In this document: piece by piece, positions 26,260 through 33,858 of the stretch | How positions within the stretch are numbered: the first letter of the stretch is position 1 | Layout: each line of letters begins with the position of its first letter | DNA from: Prevotellaceae bacterium | GTDB lineage: Bacteria; Bacteroidota; Bacteroidia; Bacteroidales; Bacteroidaceae | Length of the DNA stretch: 37,142 bases | Direction of reading: 5' to 3' | NCBI GenBank assembly: GCA_021204865.1 | Contig: JAJPYQ010000031.1 | Span: 1-37,142, forward strand | Position numbers and translations under genes: made by a program | The notes under the pieces: generated by a model | The model's input: only the letters and a program-made list of their open reading frames with translations | Told to the model about the DNA's origin: nothing | Database searches by the model: none

Positions 26260-26395
26260 CAGTTTCCGCCACGCCTCTTTTCAATGCGTACCAGGGCGGA
26301 ACTTTTGCTTTTTATATACTTTATGGGTTATACAGATCATTTTAATCACGCCCTGCCTTTAAGGTTTCGTCACTCCTTAAGGCAGGGTGTTGTCG
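26260..26395 (+). ncRNA. Candidate small RNA 2, promoter to hairpin
   Basis: About 135 nt between the promoter at 26222-26253 and the hairpin at 26348-26390 with its T-rich tail. Inside, GTTTCCGCC and GGCGGAAC can pair as a 5' stem with one bulge. A 51-codon frame from ATG 26284 runs through the hairpin and looks accidental. The transcript would end head-on against the minus-strand HAD gene. Confidence 0.4.
26348..26390. terminator. Terminator hairpin, copy 2
   Basis: ACGCCCTGCCTTTAAGG (26348-26364) and CCTTAAGGCAGGGTGT (26375-26390) with loop TTTCGTCACT, then TGTCGTTTCC. The loop is identical to copy 3, which independent terminators would not need. It also lies downstream of the minus-strand HAD gene and may serve both sides. 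Confidence 0.7.
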
Positions 26396-26456
26396 TTTCC
26401 CTTGCAGTCTTTTCTCTCACGACCTGCGGAGAATCATGACGAAAGCCTATGTTTTC

Positions 26457-26954
26457 TTAATTTAGAATGTGATTAATCATTTGCAAGGCACGGTCGGCAT
26501 CAGCAGCGGTGAGACCCGTTTCTGGGTTGGTGTGCACGAGGTGAGGAAGCTGGTATGGAAGAAAGTCTTCGTCATCATCGAGAATGACATAGTTGACAGA
26601 TGCCCCGTGCGCCATTAGCCAAGCGTTAATTTCAATGCCTCTCTTGCATCTTTCTTCTGGATCAATCAGAAGGTCTGTCGGAGTGACACTATAGACTAAC
26701 CCCGGTAACTGCCGATCGCTCCACATCTTCCTTATGTCATCTTTGTCAAGGATATACCGCCACGAGGACGTTACCACAATACTCACCCCAGTCGCATCCA
26801 CGATCTTTCGCAAAGCCGCCACGCAGTCGCAGTCGAATGCAGTCCCGTATTCATCGCCCGTCTGCCGACCCTCCTCCCTCGCTTTCCGATACCCCCTTAG
26901 CGAGTTCAGCACCCCATCGAAGTCCAAAAATATAATCCCGTCTTTAGCAGTCAT
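26457..26954 (-). CDS. HAD-superfamily phosphatase-like protein (Swiss-Army-knife RNA-repair type)
   Basis: Small HAD protein of 165 aa. Seen: the nucleophile motif LDFDGVLNS at about 10-18 (DxD), VVTSSWR with the conserved motif II serine, and a late LDDDEDF with the acidic metal-binding pair. The layout matches the HAD domain described in Swiss Army Knife RNA-repair proteins, a probable 3' or 5' nucleic-acid phosphatase; substrate inferred only. It lies 18 nt behind the UDG-like gene and is co-transcribed from the promoter at 27798-27829. Confidence 0.8.
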   Translation of the reverse strand: MTAKDGIIFLDFDGVLNSLRGYRKAREEGRQTGDEYGTAFDCDCVAALRKIVDATGVSIVVTSSWRYILDKDDIRKMWSDRQLPGLVYSVTPTDLLIDPEERCKRGIEINAWLMAHGASVNYVILDDDEDFLPYQLPHLVHTNPETGLTAADADRALQMINHILN

Positions 26955-26972
26955 ATAGTGGTCGCATATAGT

Positions 26973-27770
26973 TTAATCTTTCACTTCTATGCAACTCTGC
27001 CATAGTTTTACCTCATGTCGCAGATCCTTCCGAACCTGAGCGAGTGGCTTTGCGGGCTTTCCATTCTCGTAAACATCGCTAAGTCTCAGAAGATAAAGGA
27101 ATATTGAAGTGAAGCAATGACTTACAGGCCATTTCCCTGACGGATGCTTCACTTGATATGTAGGTATTGTAACCGTTTGACCAGTTTCCGTCTGGAAAGA
27201 TATTCGTCCTATCTCCAACGGAAGATTGTCAAACACCTTAATATGCTCAAGTTGCAGTTCCGCAGAGTATCCTGAATATTTGTCCAATAGATTGAATGCA
27301 TTAGCGCTGTGAAGGATGATCTGCTGTGGTCGAAGAACGGAAATAAGTTCGGCAGTGCTTTCAATACCTGCGTCTCTTAATTCTGGTTTCAATTCCGAAA
27401 ATCCATTCTCCGAAGCGAACGGTGACAAGTTCGTCCATACCACCCGGCTGTCATCGTCTATGGTGTCGTCGTGCCTGCGGCTGTCATAGCCCAAGTAGAA
27501 CCTAACGCCATTTGTGTAACGCCAGACATTTCTGCCGTCTTTGAATCGTTCCTTCCATGCGGGATTTCCTTTAAGAAATTCTTCAGGAGTAACGTATGTT
27601 ACCCCCGCTCCGTTTCCTCCCGGGTTGATGCCGATGAGCATGACTTCAACATCGTCTTCGATATGGTCAAGCGGCGACTGGGTGTAGTATACGGTGTTGT
27701 ACTTTTCAGACAGTTCGTTGAATGTCGGAACCCATTTTTGTCCCCACTCTTCTAATTCTTTTCGGTTCAT
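26973..27770 (-). CDS. Uracil-DNA glycosylase-superfamily-like protein
   Basis: Protein of 265 aa that I place tentatively in the UDG fold. Seen: a beta strand leading to GINPG (47-51), which fits UDG motif A; VWTNLSPFA (111-119); PQQIILHSANAF (149-159), like the central strand; and HPSG at 209-212, like motif B (HPS). No Fe-S cysteine set of family 4 is evident. Such proteins excise deaminated bases or act on nucleosides; this one's substrate is unknown. It forms an operon with a HAD phosphatase, which suggests nucleic-acid repair or clean-up. Confidence 0.6.
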   Translation of the reverse strand: MNRKELEEWGQKWVPTFNELSEKYNTVYYTQSPLDHIEDDVEVMLIGINPGGNGAGVTYVTPEEFLKGNPAWKERFKDGRNVWRYTNGVRFYLGYDSRRHDDTIDDDSRVVWTNLSPFASENGFSELKPELRDAGIESTAELISVLRPQQIILHSANAFNLLDKYSGYSAELQLEHIKVFDNLPLEIGRISFQTETGQTVTIPTYQVKHPSGKWPVSHCFTSIFLYLLRLSDVYENGKPAKPLAQVRKDLRHEVKLWQSCIEVKD

Positions 27771-27797
27771 AATTATAAGAGTTTAGATGTTATGCTG

Positions 27798-27829
27798 CAA
27801 AGATAATAAACGGGAGGGTGGTACTCAAA
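27798..27829 (-). promoter_or_regulatory. Promoter of the UDG-like/HAD operon
   Basis: Minus strand: TTTG (27829-27826), 20 nt, TATCTTTG (27805-27798), 27 nt before the ATG. A perfect match; the -33 element lies just beyond the stop of the AAA+ remnant. Confidence 0.75.
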
Positions 27830-27834
27830 TGTTT

Positions 27835-29141
27835 TCATGCCCCTGAGGCGAAGCCGATACTGTGCGAGGAGGGGTGTGCGAGGCGTTCCTCGGAGCAGAT
27901 CACCCTTAAGGAGTCGAGGGTTGGTGCGGCACCGCTGAAAGCCTCTTCGATGGCGGCCTTACGAGCCACGTTGTCAATCTCTCCTCCGCTGAAATCGTAG
28001 AGCACGGCAAGCCTGACTGCGTCGGCTTCGGACAGTGACGGCATCTTGTCACACCAGATGCTCGCTCGTGTTTGTTCGGTAGGTTTCCCGAATTGGATCT
28101 TGAACAGGAATCGCCTTTCAAAGGCAGAGTCGAGGTTATCCGCCATATTTGTCGTGGCGATTAGTATTCCATGTTATACAGTCTTTGTATATTATCTGAC
28201 GCACTGTAATTGGAGAGCAGACATCCATCTGACGGGTCATAAACGGAACGACGCAGATCAACCGCATAACAGTAGATCGTATGTGCGAAATCGTAGCGGT
28301 TGAGTCCAGAGCCATCAGTTGCGAACAGCGGAGCCAATTCTTTGAAATACAGATTGCTACCTTTGTCGGTAAGCACGAGTATCTTTTTCGACTCGACATC
28401 GACTAATCCTGCGGTCAGCACTGGATGCGAACCGTCGAGAAGGGATAGTTTGACTCTCGCCTGATCCCGAACGCCGTCATATATGCTGTCCAAGGTTCCG
28501 TCGATACCTGAGAACTGATCTTTCAGCGGTCGGTAATCGTTGCAGATTTCGTAGAAAAGAGTACGGCTCTCGATGTCGGGGAGGAGCGCAAGCACGTCTT
28601 TTACGAAAGGTAGGTCTCGATACTTTTCCTCTATTGTCTCCACCTCGGACATTAGTTCCCGGGTGTTGAATTCTCCTTCCTCGCGCGCTTTTACCAATCC
28701 ATCTACTCCCTTGCAAAACACGAAGCGGTCGGTCCCTGTTTCCGTCGGTTTCCGCTCGGACGGGATGTCGCGGTCTTCGACTATGGCGTTGAAAATTGAG
28801 GTGTCGACTTTGAAGCTGTTCTTGGCGAACCGCGTTTCATAGCGATTAACCATGGTGAGGAAACTTTTGTCCCTCAAGGACTTGATAGATTTGTAGTAAG
28901 TTGCAACATCTATTGTTGAGCAGCCGAAATAATCGGCAAGATCTGAGACCACAGTAGTCACTGACGAACACTGTCTGTCCATAACTGCCACGAAGATCAC
29001 CACCTCATCGGTGGTCTCCAAGCCGAGAGCGGTCTTGATTTTCTCCAAGGTCGGAGCGATCTTTTCCAAGTTTCTCAGTTTGCCGTTTCTCAACTTCGAT
29101 GCCGCGGCGCGGATTTCCTTTATAATTTCCACCTTGTCCAT
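27835..29141 (-). pseudogene. AAA+ ATPase gene with internal deletion and frameshift
   Basis: The N-terminal part (29141-28161, 326 aa) starts MDKVEIIKEI and ends abruptly after DNIQRLYN. The reading then resumes in another frame with GILIATTNMADNLDSAFERR at about 28165 and runs to a normal-looking end at 27835 (FSGGEIDNVARKAAIE, then a GFASG tail). In intact relatives, several hundred bases encoding the Walker A GTGKT region, the Walker B acidic segment and the linker lie between these parts; here they are missing. The remaining sensor-1 and arginine-finger regions cannot work alone. The N-terminal product may still be made from the TATCTTTG element at 29251-29244. Intact-family function is unknown to me. 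Confidence 0.85.
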
Positions 29142-29378
29142 TGCACGGATTTAATCAGTCTTATTTGTTTATCAAGTGTGTCGTTTAAATTAATGCGTTT
29201 CATTTTGCTTGTGATCTGTATGCCAGTGTTTCGGAATGCTGTGCAAAGATAGATGCAGCCTCCCTCATTTTGAGAGACAGGCTGGGGAATTATTCTTCTC
29301 CAGGCAAACTTTCCTTAATCTTTTTTGTTAAGTCGCTGATAACCCGTGATAAGAAGGGCGGCAGACATCCCAAAACTT

Positions 29379-29421
29379 ACGCCCTGCCTTTAAGGTTTCG
29401 TCACTCCTTAAGGCGGGGCGT
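29379..29421 (-). terminator. Terminator hairpin, copy 3
   Basis: ACGCCCTGCCTTTAAGG (29379-29395) and CCTTAAGGCGGGGCGT (29406-29421), loop TTTCGTCACT as in copy 2. It begins 20 nt past the minus-strand TM2 gene and is followed on that strand by AAGTTTTG, so it probably ends TM2 transcripts. Confidence 0.75.
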
Positions 29422-29441
29422 TGTCATGTCCCTCGGGGAGA

Positions 29442-29765
29442 TTACAGCAATTTGTTCTTTCTTTCCTGGTATTCCTCTTCCGTGATTGCGCCCCTTTCCT
29501 TAAGGTCGTACAGCTTGTTTATCTCGTCGGCCACGTCCACAGGGCTGGGAGGCTCGATGGAATTATACTTGTAGTCGAACTCCTCGTCGCTCATGCACAG
29601 ATAAAGAATGAACTCTATAAAGGCGATAATTGTAGGGATTCCGGTCCAGCAAAAGATAAGATAGATTATTCCCTTGCCAATCTGACCTAAATAGAACTTG
29701 TGAACGCCCAAGCCTCCCAGAAAGAATGCGAAGAGGGCTGCTGCCACTTTCGATTTTTTATTCAT
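29442..29765 (-). CDS. TM2 domain protein with C-terminal SHOCT motif
   Basis: Small membrane protein of 107 aa. Seen: the TM2 signature KSKVAAALFAFFLGGLGVHK, FYLGQIGKGIIYLIF and a second hydrophobic stretch, then an acidic linker and a SHOCT motif at the C terminus (INKLYDLKERGAITEEEY). TM2 proteins are of unknown function; SHOCT is a short oligomerisation-type motif. It is preceded by a leader module shared with the exported-protein gene at 30143-30988, and its ATG overlaps the stop of the leader frame (ATGA). Confidence 0.93.
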   Translation of the reverse strand: MNKKSKVAAALFAFFLGGLGVHKFYLGQIGKGIIYLIFCWTGIPTIIAFIEFILYLCMSDEEFDYKYNSIEPPSPVDVADEINKLYDLKERGAITEEEYQERKNKLL

Positions 29766-29857
29766 ATCGGATTACAATTACCTTTGTGTCCCCGCGGCTC
29801 TAAGGGAACGTTCTTCATATTTCTCTGTGAGGCACAAACAGAAAGGGAAGCCACCAT
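29762..29857 (-). CDS. Possible 31-aa leader peptide of TM2 gene
   Basis: A small frame beginning MVASLSVCA and containing KNVPLEPRGHKG; its TGA overlaps the TM2 ATG by 4 nt. The homologous position upstream of the exported-protein gene has a frame beginning MVAPLSFCA. Shared start and coupling at both loci suggest translation, although the two frames diverge after an indel, so the peptide sequence itself may not matter. Confidence 0.35.
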   Translation of the reverse strand: MVASLSVCASQRNMKNVPLEPRGHKGNCNPI

Positions 29858-29951
29858 CCGCCTAAATGCGCTTTCTTGTTGAGCCTTTGCACGCTGCGCC
29901 TCGCTCGGCAGGTGCTGAGCAAAGGTATTGATTTATGCTTGCATTGGCAAA
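29766..29951 (-). repeat. Promoter/leader module, copy 1
   Basis: Minus-strand unit: TTTG (29951-29948), 20 nt, TACCTTTG (29927-29920), a CCGAGCGAGGC segment, AAGAAAGCGCATTTAGGCGGATGGTGG, the leader frame, then ACGTTCCCTTAGAGCC and ACACAAAGGTAA just before the gene. The whole is repeated at 30989-31342 in front of an unrelated gene. Confidence 0.8.
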
Positions 29952-30082
29952 CTTTCCTTAGACTTTCTACTCAGAAGCAGCATGTTAGAGTTGGATAATC
30001 TGCGGCGAGATGGGACGAAAGCTTAAGGAAATGCGTCACGCCTCCTTGCCTTCGTCGGCAAAACTTGTTTGTTATACGAAGA

Positions 30083-30113
30083 GGGGCTGCCTGCTTTTCG
30101 TTCAGGCAGCCCC
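30083..30113 (-). terminator. Terminator of the exported-protein gene
   Basis: Perfect 11-bp stem, GGGGCTGCCTG (30083-30093) and CAGGCAGCCCC (30103-30113), with a 9-nt loop, starting 30 nt past the minus-strand stop. The T tract is weak (CTCTTCGT). The rest of 29952-30142 holds no gene; GCTTAAGGAAAT near 30023 recurs at 31473. Confidence 0.75.
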
Positions 30114-30142
30114 GGTTTGTTGAGGGAGTACGCTTGCTGAGC

Positions 30143-30988
30143 TTACTTGACTATAAGCTTGCAGCTCTCAGTCTCGTTATTGCTGTTCTTCGTCGTCACG
30201 ATGTTCATTCCCTTGCCCCAACTTGAGGTGTTGAGGGAAACGGAGGTCTGCCCCGCAGCTACCGTTAGTCGCTGAACCACTTGTCCGCTTGCGCTTGTCA
30301 CGGTCACTTTGTGTGTGGCCTCCGTGTCGTCGACAAACTCAATCGTGACAGGTGTGCTGCGCTCCAAGATCGTGGGCGATATGCTCAAGCCTTTAACTTT
30401 GCCCACGTACTTAATGCTTGCCTCCTCGCCAGAGTTTATCTGGTAGAAGATAAGCCCATCATAAGGATATTCAAGTTCTACAACAAGGTATACTTTGTCG
30501 TCAAGAAGCCATATCTGCAAGTACAAACGCGAATATTCTGTATCGAAATCCAAAGAACAGAGTTCAACATCCCCCTCTTGCATTACTTTCAAGCCAGCAT
30601 ATTTACCATCCTCATTTTCTACCAGTGCTACCCATTCCCACTTGTCGTCTTGGTTGAAAAGTGTCTGCGATAGATAGATTTCGAAATCTTCCCCGGAATT
30701 ATTTGTATTCAGGTTCCTATAATCGAGATGCTTCCAATCATCCGTCAACGTTATTGTCTTTTCTAACTCAATGTCAGAGTTGTAAATCTCAAAAGTATAC
30801 GTATCATCAGTTGGATCATCTGCTGGATTCGATATTTGAATCAGGAAATGAGCTTTTCCTTCATACAAGAACTCACTGGGGCAATATCTCAGCGTACCAC
30901 TGACTTCCCCAACTTTCGTCAGTTCATTTTGCGCCGAAGCGCCACACACGCCCGCAAGAAGCAGGCAAAAAACAAATACTTTCTTCAT
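30143..30988 (-). CDS. Exported protein with type IX secretion-like C terminus
   Basis: Protein of 281 aa. Seen: a signal peptide (KKVFVFCLLLAGVCGASAQ) and a middle region of beta strands rich in acidic and aromatic residues that I do not recognise. The C-terminal 80 or so residues form a T9SS type A-like sorting domain: VTSASGQVVQRLTV, SLNTSSWGKGMNIV and a final CKLIVK. It is therefore probably exported and anchored or released at the surface. It shares its promoter and leader with the TM2 gene, but its leader carries a MITE-like insertion. Confidence 0.8.
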   Translation of the reverse strand: MKKVFVFCLLLAGVCGASAQNELTKVGEVSGTLRYCPSEFLYEGKAHFLIQISNPADDPTDDTYTFEIYNSDIELEKTITLTDDWKHLDYRNLNTNNSGEDFEIYLSQTLFNQDDKWEWVALVENEDGKYAGLKVMQEGDVELCSLDFDTEYSRLYLQIWLLDDKVYLVVELEYPYDGLIFYQINSGEEASIKYVGKVKGLSISPTILERSTPVTIEFVDDTEATHKVTVTSASGQVVQRLTVAAGQTSVSLNTSSWGKGMNIVTTKNSNNETESCKLIVK

Positions 30989-30993
30989 GGCTT

Positions 30994-31074
30994 TTACCTT
31001 TGTGTCCCTGCGGCTCTAAGGGAACGTTCTTCTTTTGTTTGCTTAAAGGCACAAAAAGAAAGTGGAGCCACCAT
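30994..31074 (-). CDS. Possible 26-aa leader peptide of the exported-protein gene
   Basis: Small frame starting MVAPLSFCA and ending GTQR with TAA; the stop lies 5 nt before the exported-protein ATG, and the AAAGG that could act as its ribosome-binding site overlaps the last codons. Same position and start as the frame at 29857-29762. Confidence 0.35.
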   Translation of the reverse strand: MVAPLSFCAFKQTKEERSLRAAGTQR

Positions 31075-31083
31075 CTGCCTAAT

Positions 31084-31242
31084 CTGTTGAGTAGGGCTTG
31101 GACTCCCCATAGTATTGAAAAAGAAGATTAAATAGCCCCACTTGGATGTAATTCGTACATATACGAATCCATACCAAGGAGAGCATCAATTCCTCTTATC
31201 CCAAATACTATTTTAGTGAAGTGTCCAAGTTCACTCAACTGG
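31084..31242. mobile_element. MITE-like insertion with terminal inverted repeats
   Basis: Ends are inverted repeats: GTTGAGTAGGGCTTGGACTC (31086-31105) against GTGTCCAAGTTCACTCAAC (31221-31239), whose complement shares GTTGAGT and CTTGGAC. It interrupts a leader that is continuous at 29766-29951, between CTGCCTAA and AAATGCGC. It is too short to encode a transposase. A perfect 7-bp palindrome, ATTCGTA/TACGAAT, lies at 31151-31168. The target duplication is unclear (AAT on both sides at best). Confidence 0.75.
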
Positions 31243-31474
31243 AATAAAGCGAAAATGCGCTTTCTTAATTATGTCTTTGCACATATATGCCTCGCTCGGC
31301 AAGTGCAGAACAAAGGTATGCATTAAAGCCTACTCCAACAAACTTTCAGTAGATTTTTTGCGGTCGCCGCACGTTTCGGCAGATAACCAGTGAAAAGAAG
31401 GGCAGCAGACAACGGGAAACCTTCACGCTCGCCCCAAGCTTTTTCTCACGACTAATGTGAGGAGCGACAAAAGC

Positions 31475-31677
31475 TTAAGGAAATATCTTCCCTTCTGCCT
31501 TGCAACCTGCGAGAAAGCTGTCTACTCCAGCCTCAAAGTCTGTGCGCAGTTCGTCTAATGTCTCCCCTTTATACAGGATTATGTCATTGCCTATGCCCAA
31601 ACCTTGCCAAAGAAGCAACCGTCCGACTTGCTATACTCAACGGAACCCTGATAACCTTTATATTCTAAATAGTTCAT
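31475..31677 (-). pseudogene. HicB-type antitoxin remnant
   Basis: Starts MNYLEYKGYQGSVEYSKSDG and reads CFFGKV before a stop; shifting frame at about 31595 continues GLGIGNDIILYKGETLDEL, RTDFEAGVDSFLAGC, KAEGKIFP and a stop. This is the HicB partial RNase H fold with one missing base, and it lacks the C-terminal DNA-binding domain. I find no HicA toxin gene beside it. Confidence 0.75.
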
Positions 31678-31788
31678 TCCTATGCTTCAATGTGTTGATA
31701 TAAAAGCGGCAGACAAGGGGAAAACCGTCGGCAACATATAGTACTTCTTAGCAGCACCTTCTGTCCCTATGCTTTTTTATATCTGAGT

Positions 31789-32568
31789 TTATATATCAGA
31801 AGAGATGGTTTTTGATTTTATGTAATATTTAATACCATTTGTAACACAAAAATCTTCTACTTCCGCAGCGCAACGATTATAAAATTGTTTTTGCTCTTTA
31901 TACTTAGTAACCTTCGAATTATAATTCATTCGACCAAAAACTATTCTGTCGGTAAACCTAACACATTCAAGAATTGAAGATAAATTTTGCTCAACCAAAT
32001 TAGGGGTGGGATAAGGCTCTATACTTACCCACGTTTTACACCCTCTATTATGCAAGAATTTCATTGCATTGAGTCTCTCAAAATATCCAGCAGAGAAAGG
32101 TTCCATTTTCGTCCGAAAACTCTCATCCAAGGAGACGAGAGTTATGCCGTATTCATTTTCCTTTGAAAGATCGCATAGTTCAGGAGGTAGTATACCTTTT
32201 GTCAAGACATTACATCTTATGCCATTTTCGTTTAGTTTCTTTATAGCCTTGATGCTCATGTCAGATATTTCCTCGTATTCATACATAAATGGGTCTGTGG
32301 TAAAGCATAATTGTACAGTCTTTATTCTATCCTTAAGTTGAGGGATCTCTGTATCCAACAAATCTAATGTGTTCTCAACCAAATAGGGTTGAAGCCATTC
32401 TGCATACGAACTAACTTGTCCGAATCTTTTTTTCATCATAAAAGCGTAACACGGGAATCTACAACCATGGGAACAACCAAGAACATGGTTCATTGTATAA
32501 TCGCCATACTCAACACCTGTAATATACAACATCGATTTACGATGGATATAACCTTTAACAGTCTTCAT
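31789..32568 (-). CDS. Radical SAM protein with Cx3Cx3C motif, partner of TcmP
   Basis: Protein of 259 aa from the ATG at 32568. Seen: C32-x3-C36-x3-C40 (GCSHGCRFPCYAF) where a radical SAM enzyme has its cluster cysteines, but spaced x3-x3 rather than the common x3-x2; TTDPFMY, NVLTKGI, ITLVSLDE and WVSIEPYPTP strands fit a SAM barrel like spore-photoproduct-lyase relatives. The start is chosen because ATGA overlaps the tcmP stop; an in-frame ATG at 32583 is possible. Very A+T-rich. Substrate unknown; the coupling to TcmP is the main clue. Confidence 0.8.
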   Translation of the reverse strand: MKTVKGYIHRKSMLYITGVEYGDYTMNHVLGCSHGCRFPCYAFMMKKRFGQVSSYAEWLQPYLVENTLDLLDTEIPQLKDRIKTVQLCFTTDPFMYEYEEISDMSIKAIKKLNENGIRCNVLTKGILPPELCDLSKENEYGITLVSLDESFRTKMEPFSAGYFERLNAMKFLHNRGCKTWVSIEPYPTPNLVEQNLSSILECVRFTDRIVFGRMNYNSKVTKYKEQKQFYNRCAAEVEDFCVTNGIKYYIKSKTISSDI

Positions 32569-33806
32569 TTCTGCTTCCTCCATAAGATTATTTGTTGCCC
32601 TTTCTTTTCTTCCCAGAAACTGCTCCTCTTACCCGTTCTCGTAAGTGGTGGAATCCGCTCAATATATAGTTTCCCTTCTCCTGATAGTTCTTCCAAGACA
32701 CCATAAATAATTTTAAAATCACATATAATGCCACTTTTTGTCATTAAATTCGCCAGAAACTTACCTTTACTAATACTTTTGTTAATCTCTGGAAGTGATT
32801 CTATGACTTCTTTTCGTACCTCTTCTCTCGTAACTATATTTCCTTCTGCTGAAGTTGGAGCATCAAAGAGACAAAGTTGTCCATTTCTTTGTACATCAAC
32901 ACATAATTCTTCTTTTCTGTTCAACATATTTCGAGCCATTAGACAACAACCATCTTCATGATTGCAGACGTGTATCATCCGATACTTCGGGTGTTGCTCA
33001 GGTTTTAATTTAATAGGAATGTCAAGAACATATTTAAAATATTTATTTAGACACTCCTTGTACTCTGCAGAAAGTCGCTTTTCTGCTTGATATCCATCAA
33101 TACTGTGTGATTTATAATCATTCACAATATTTTTCCAGTAATCTCCACCTGCAACTTTGTTTAGTAATTTTTCTGGATTTTTGATATCTTTAAAAGATAT
33201 AGGAGCATATTCAATTAGTTCATCCAAATCACCAAAAGCCTCATCCTTACTCGTATCTACCTTCATATAGCTACAAGCGCATCTAAAAAATCCAAATGAG
33301 TTAAAATTTACCAACATCTCAATAGAGCTAAATTTGTATAACGCAAGTTTCTTAAATAGATTCATATCAAGATATTTTATTCCATATGGGTCAATATACA
33401 GAAATACATTCTGCCCCTTTTCTTTACGTATAGATTCAGAAATAATATTATTAAAACTTCCCTTTTTAGTATCTGGGCTATTATATATCGTAGAATAATC
33501 AGAAATATTCTGGCGCAGTTCTTCTATATGATTTTTTTCAATAAAGAGTAATCTTATTTCGTTACCTTTATTGCAACACTTTGATAGGTTAAGGCATTCA
33601 TCGCGAACTTTTATAGCAATTAATGGAGAACCATCTTTACCATCTTCAAATTTCCCTTTGCCAGCAAAACAATCAACATAACAAATTGATTTGTTCGATT
33701 TAAGAAGTTTTTGGAAATATGGTTTCAAATAGCATTTAAGAAGTTTATCTTTGATAACTGCCCAATCACTTTTATGTTTGAAAAATTTAGAATTATCTTT
33801 TGACAT
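32565..33806 (-). CDS. tcmP: Three-Cys-motif partner protein TcmP
   Basis: TcmP family, named for co-occurrence with three-cysteine-motif proteins; function undescribed to my knowledge. 413 aa from ATG 33806. Seen: FFKHKSDWAVIKDKLL at the N terminus, DCFAGKGKF (45-53) followed by GSPL, and LYIDPYGIKYL (137-147); these resemble motif I and a catalytic DPxG of Rossmann methyltransferases (inference). A C-terminal region with an RKEVIESLP helix may be a winged helix. The frame is open upstream to TTG 33845, but ATG 33806 gives a family-like start. It overlaps the radical SAM start by 4 nt. About 14 of 60 bases are G or C at 33001-33060, suggesting transfer. Confidence 0.85.
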   Translation of the reverse strand: MSKDNSKFFKHKSDWAVIKDKLLKCYLKPYFQKLLKSNKSICYVDCFAGKGKFEDGKDGSPLIAIKVRDECLNLSKCCNKGNEIRLLFIEKNHIEELRQNISDYSTIYNSPDTKKGSFNNIISESIRKEKGQNVFLYIDPYGIKYLDMNLFKKLALYKFSSIEMLVNFNSFGFFRCACSYMKVDTSKDEAFGDLDELIEYAPISFKDIKNPEKLLNKVAGGDYWKNIVNDYKSHSIDGYQAEKRLSAEYKECLNKYFKYVLDIPIKLKPEQHPKYRMIHVCNHEDGCCLMARNMLNRKEELCVDVQRNGQLCLFDAPTSAEGNIVTREEVRKEVIESLPEINKSISKGKFLANLMTKSGIICDFKIIYGVLEELSGEGKLYIERIPPLTRTGKRSSFWEEKKGQQIILWRKQK

Positions 33807-33858
33807 ACTTTTATTGTTAAGGACTACAACACGAACTGTTTTCAAATTATTATCGGAA

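Larger units (their letters stand above)
30989..31342 (-). repeat. Promoter/leader module, copy 2 (interrupted)
   Basis: Homologue of 29766-29951: TTTG (31342-31339), 20 nt, TACCTTTG (31318-31311), GAGCGAGGC, AAGCGCATTT, then a foreign insert of about 160 bp, then AGGCAGATGGTGG, the leader frame, ACGTTCCCTTAGAGCC and ACACAAAGGTAA. The copy at 29766 shows the uninterrupted arrangement. Confidence 0.8.

Noticed and set aside
26284-26439. Peptide shared with the frame at 29270-29485
   Set aside because: The shared residues come from translating the repeated terminator hairpin; not a conserved protein.
29779-29927. Invertible promoter between TACCTTTG and CAAAGGTA
   Set aside because: The facing octamers are the real minus-strand -7 element and the ribosome-binding region next to the gene; the matching arms are too short for site-specific inversion and no recombinase is nearby.
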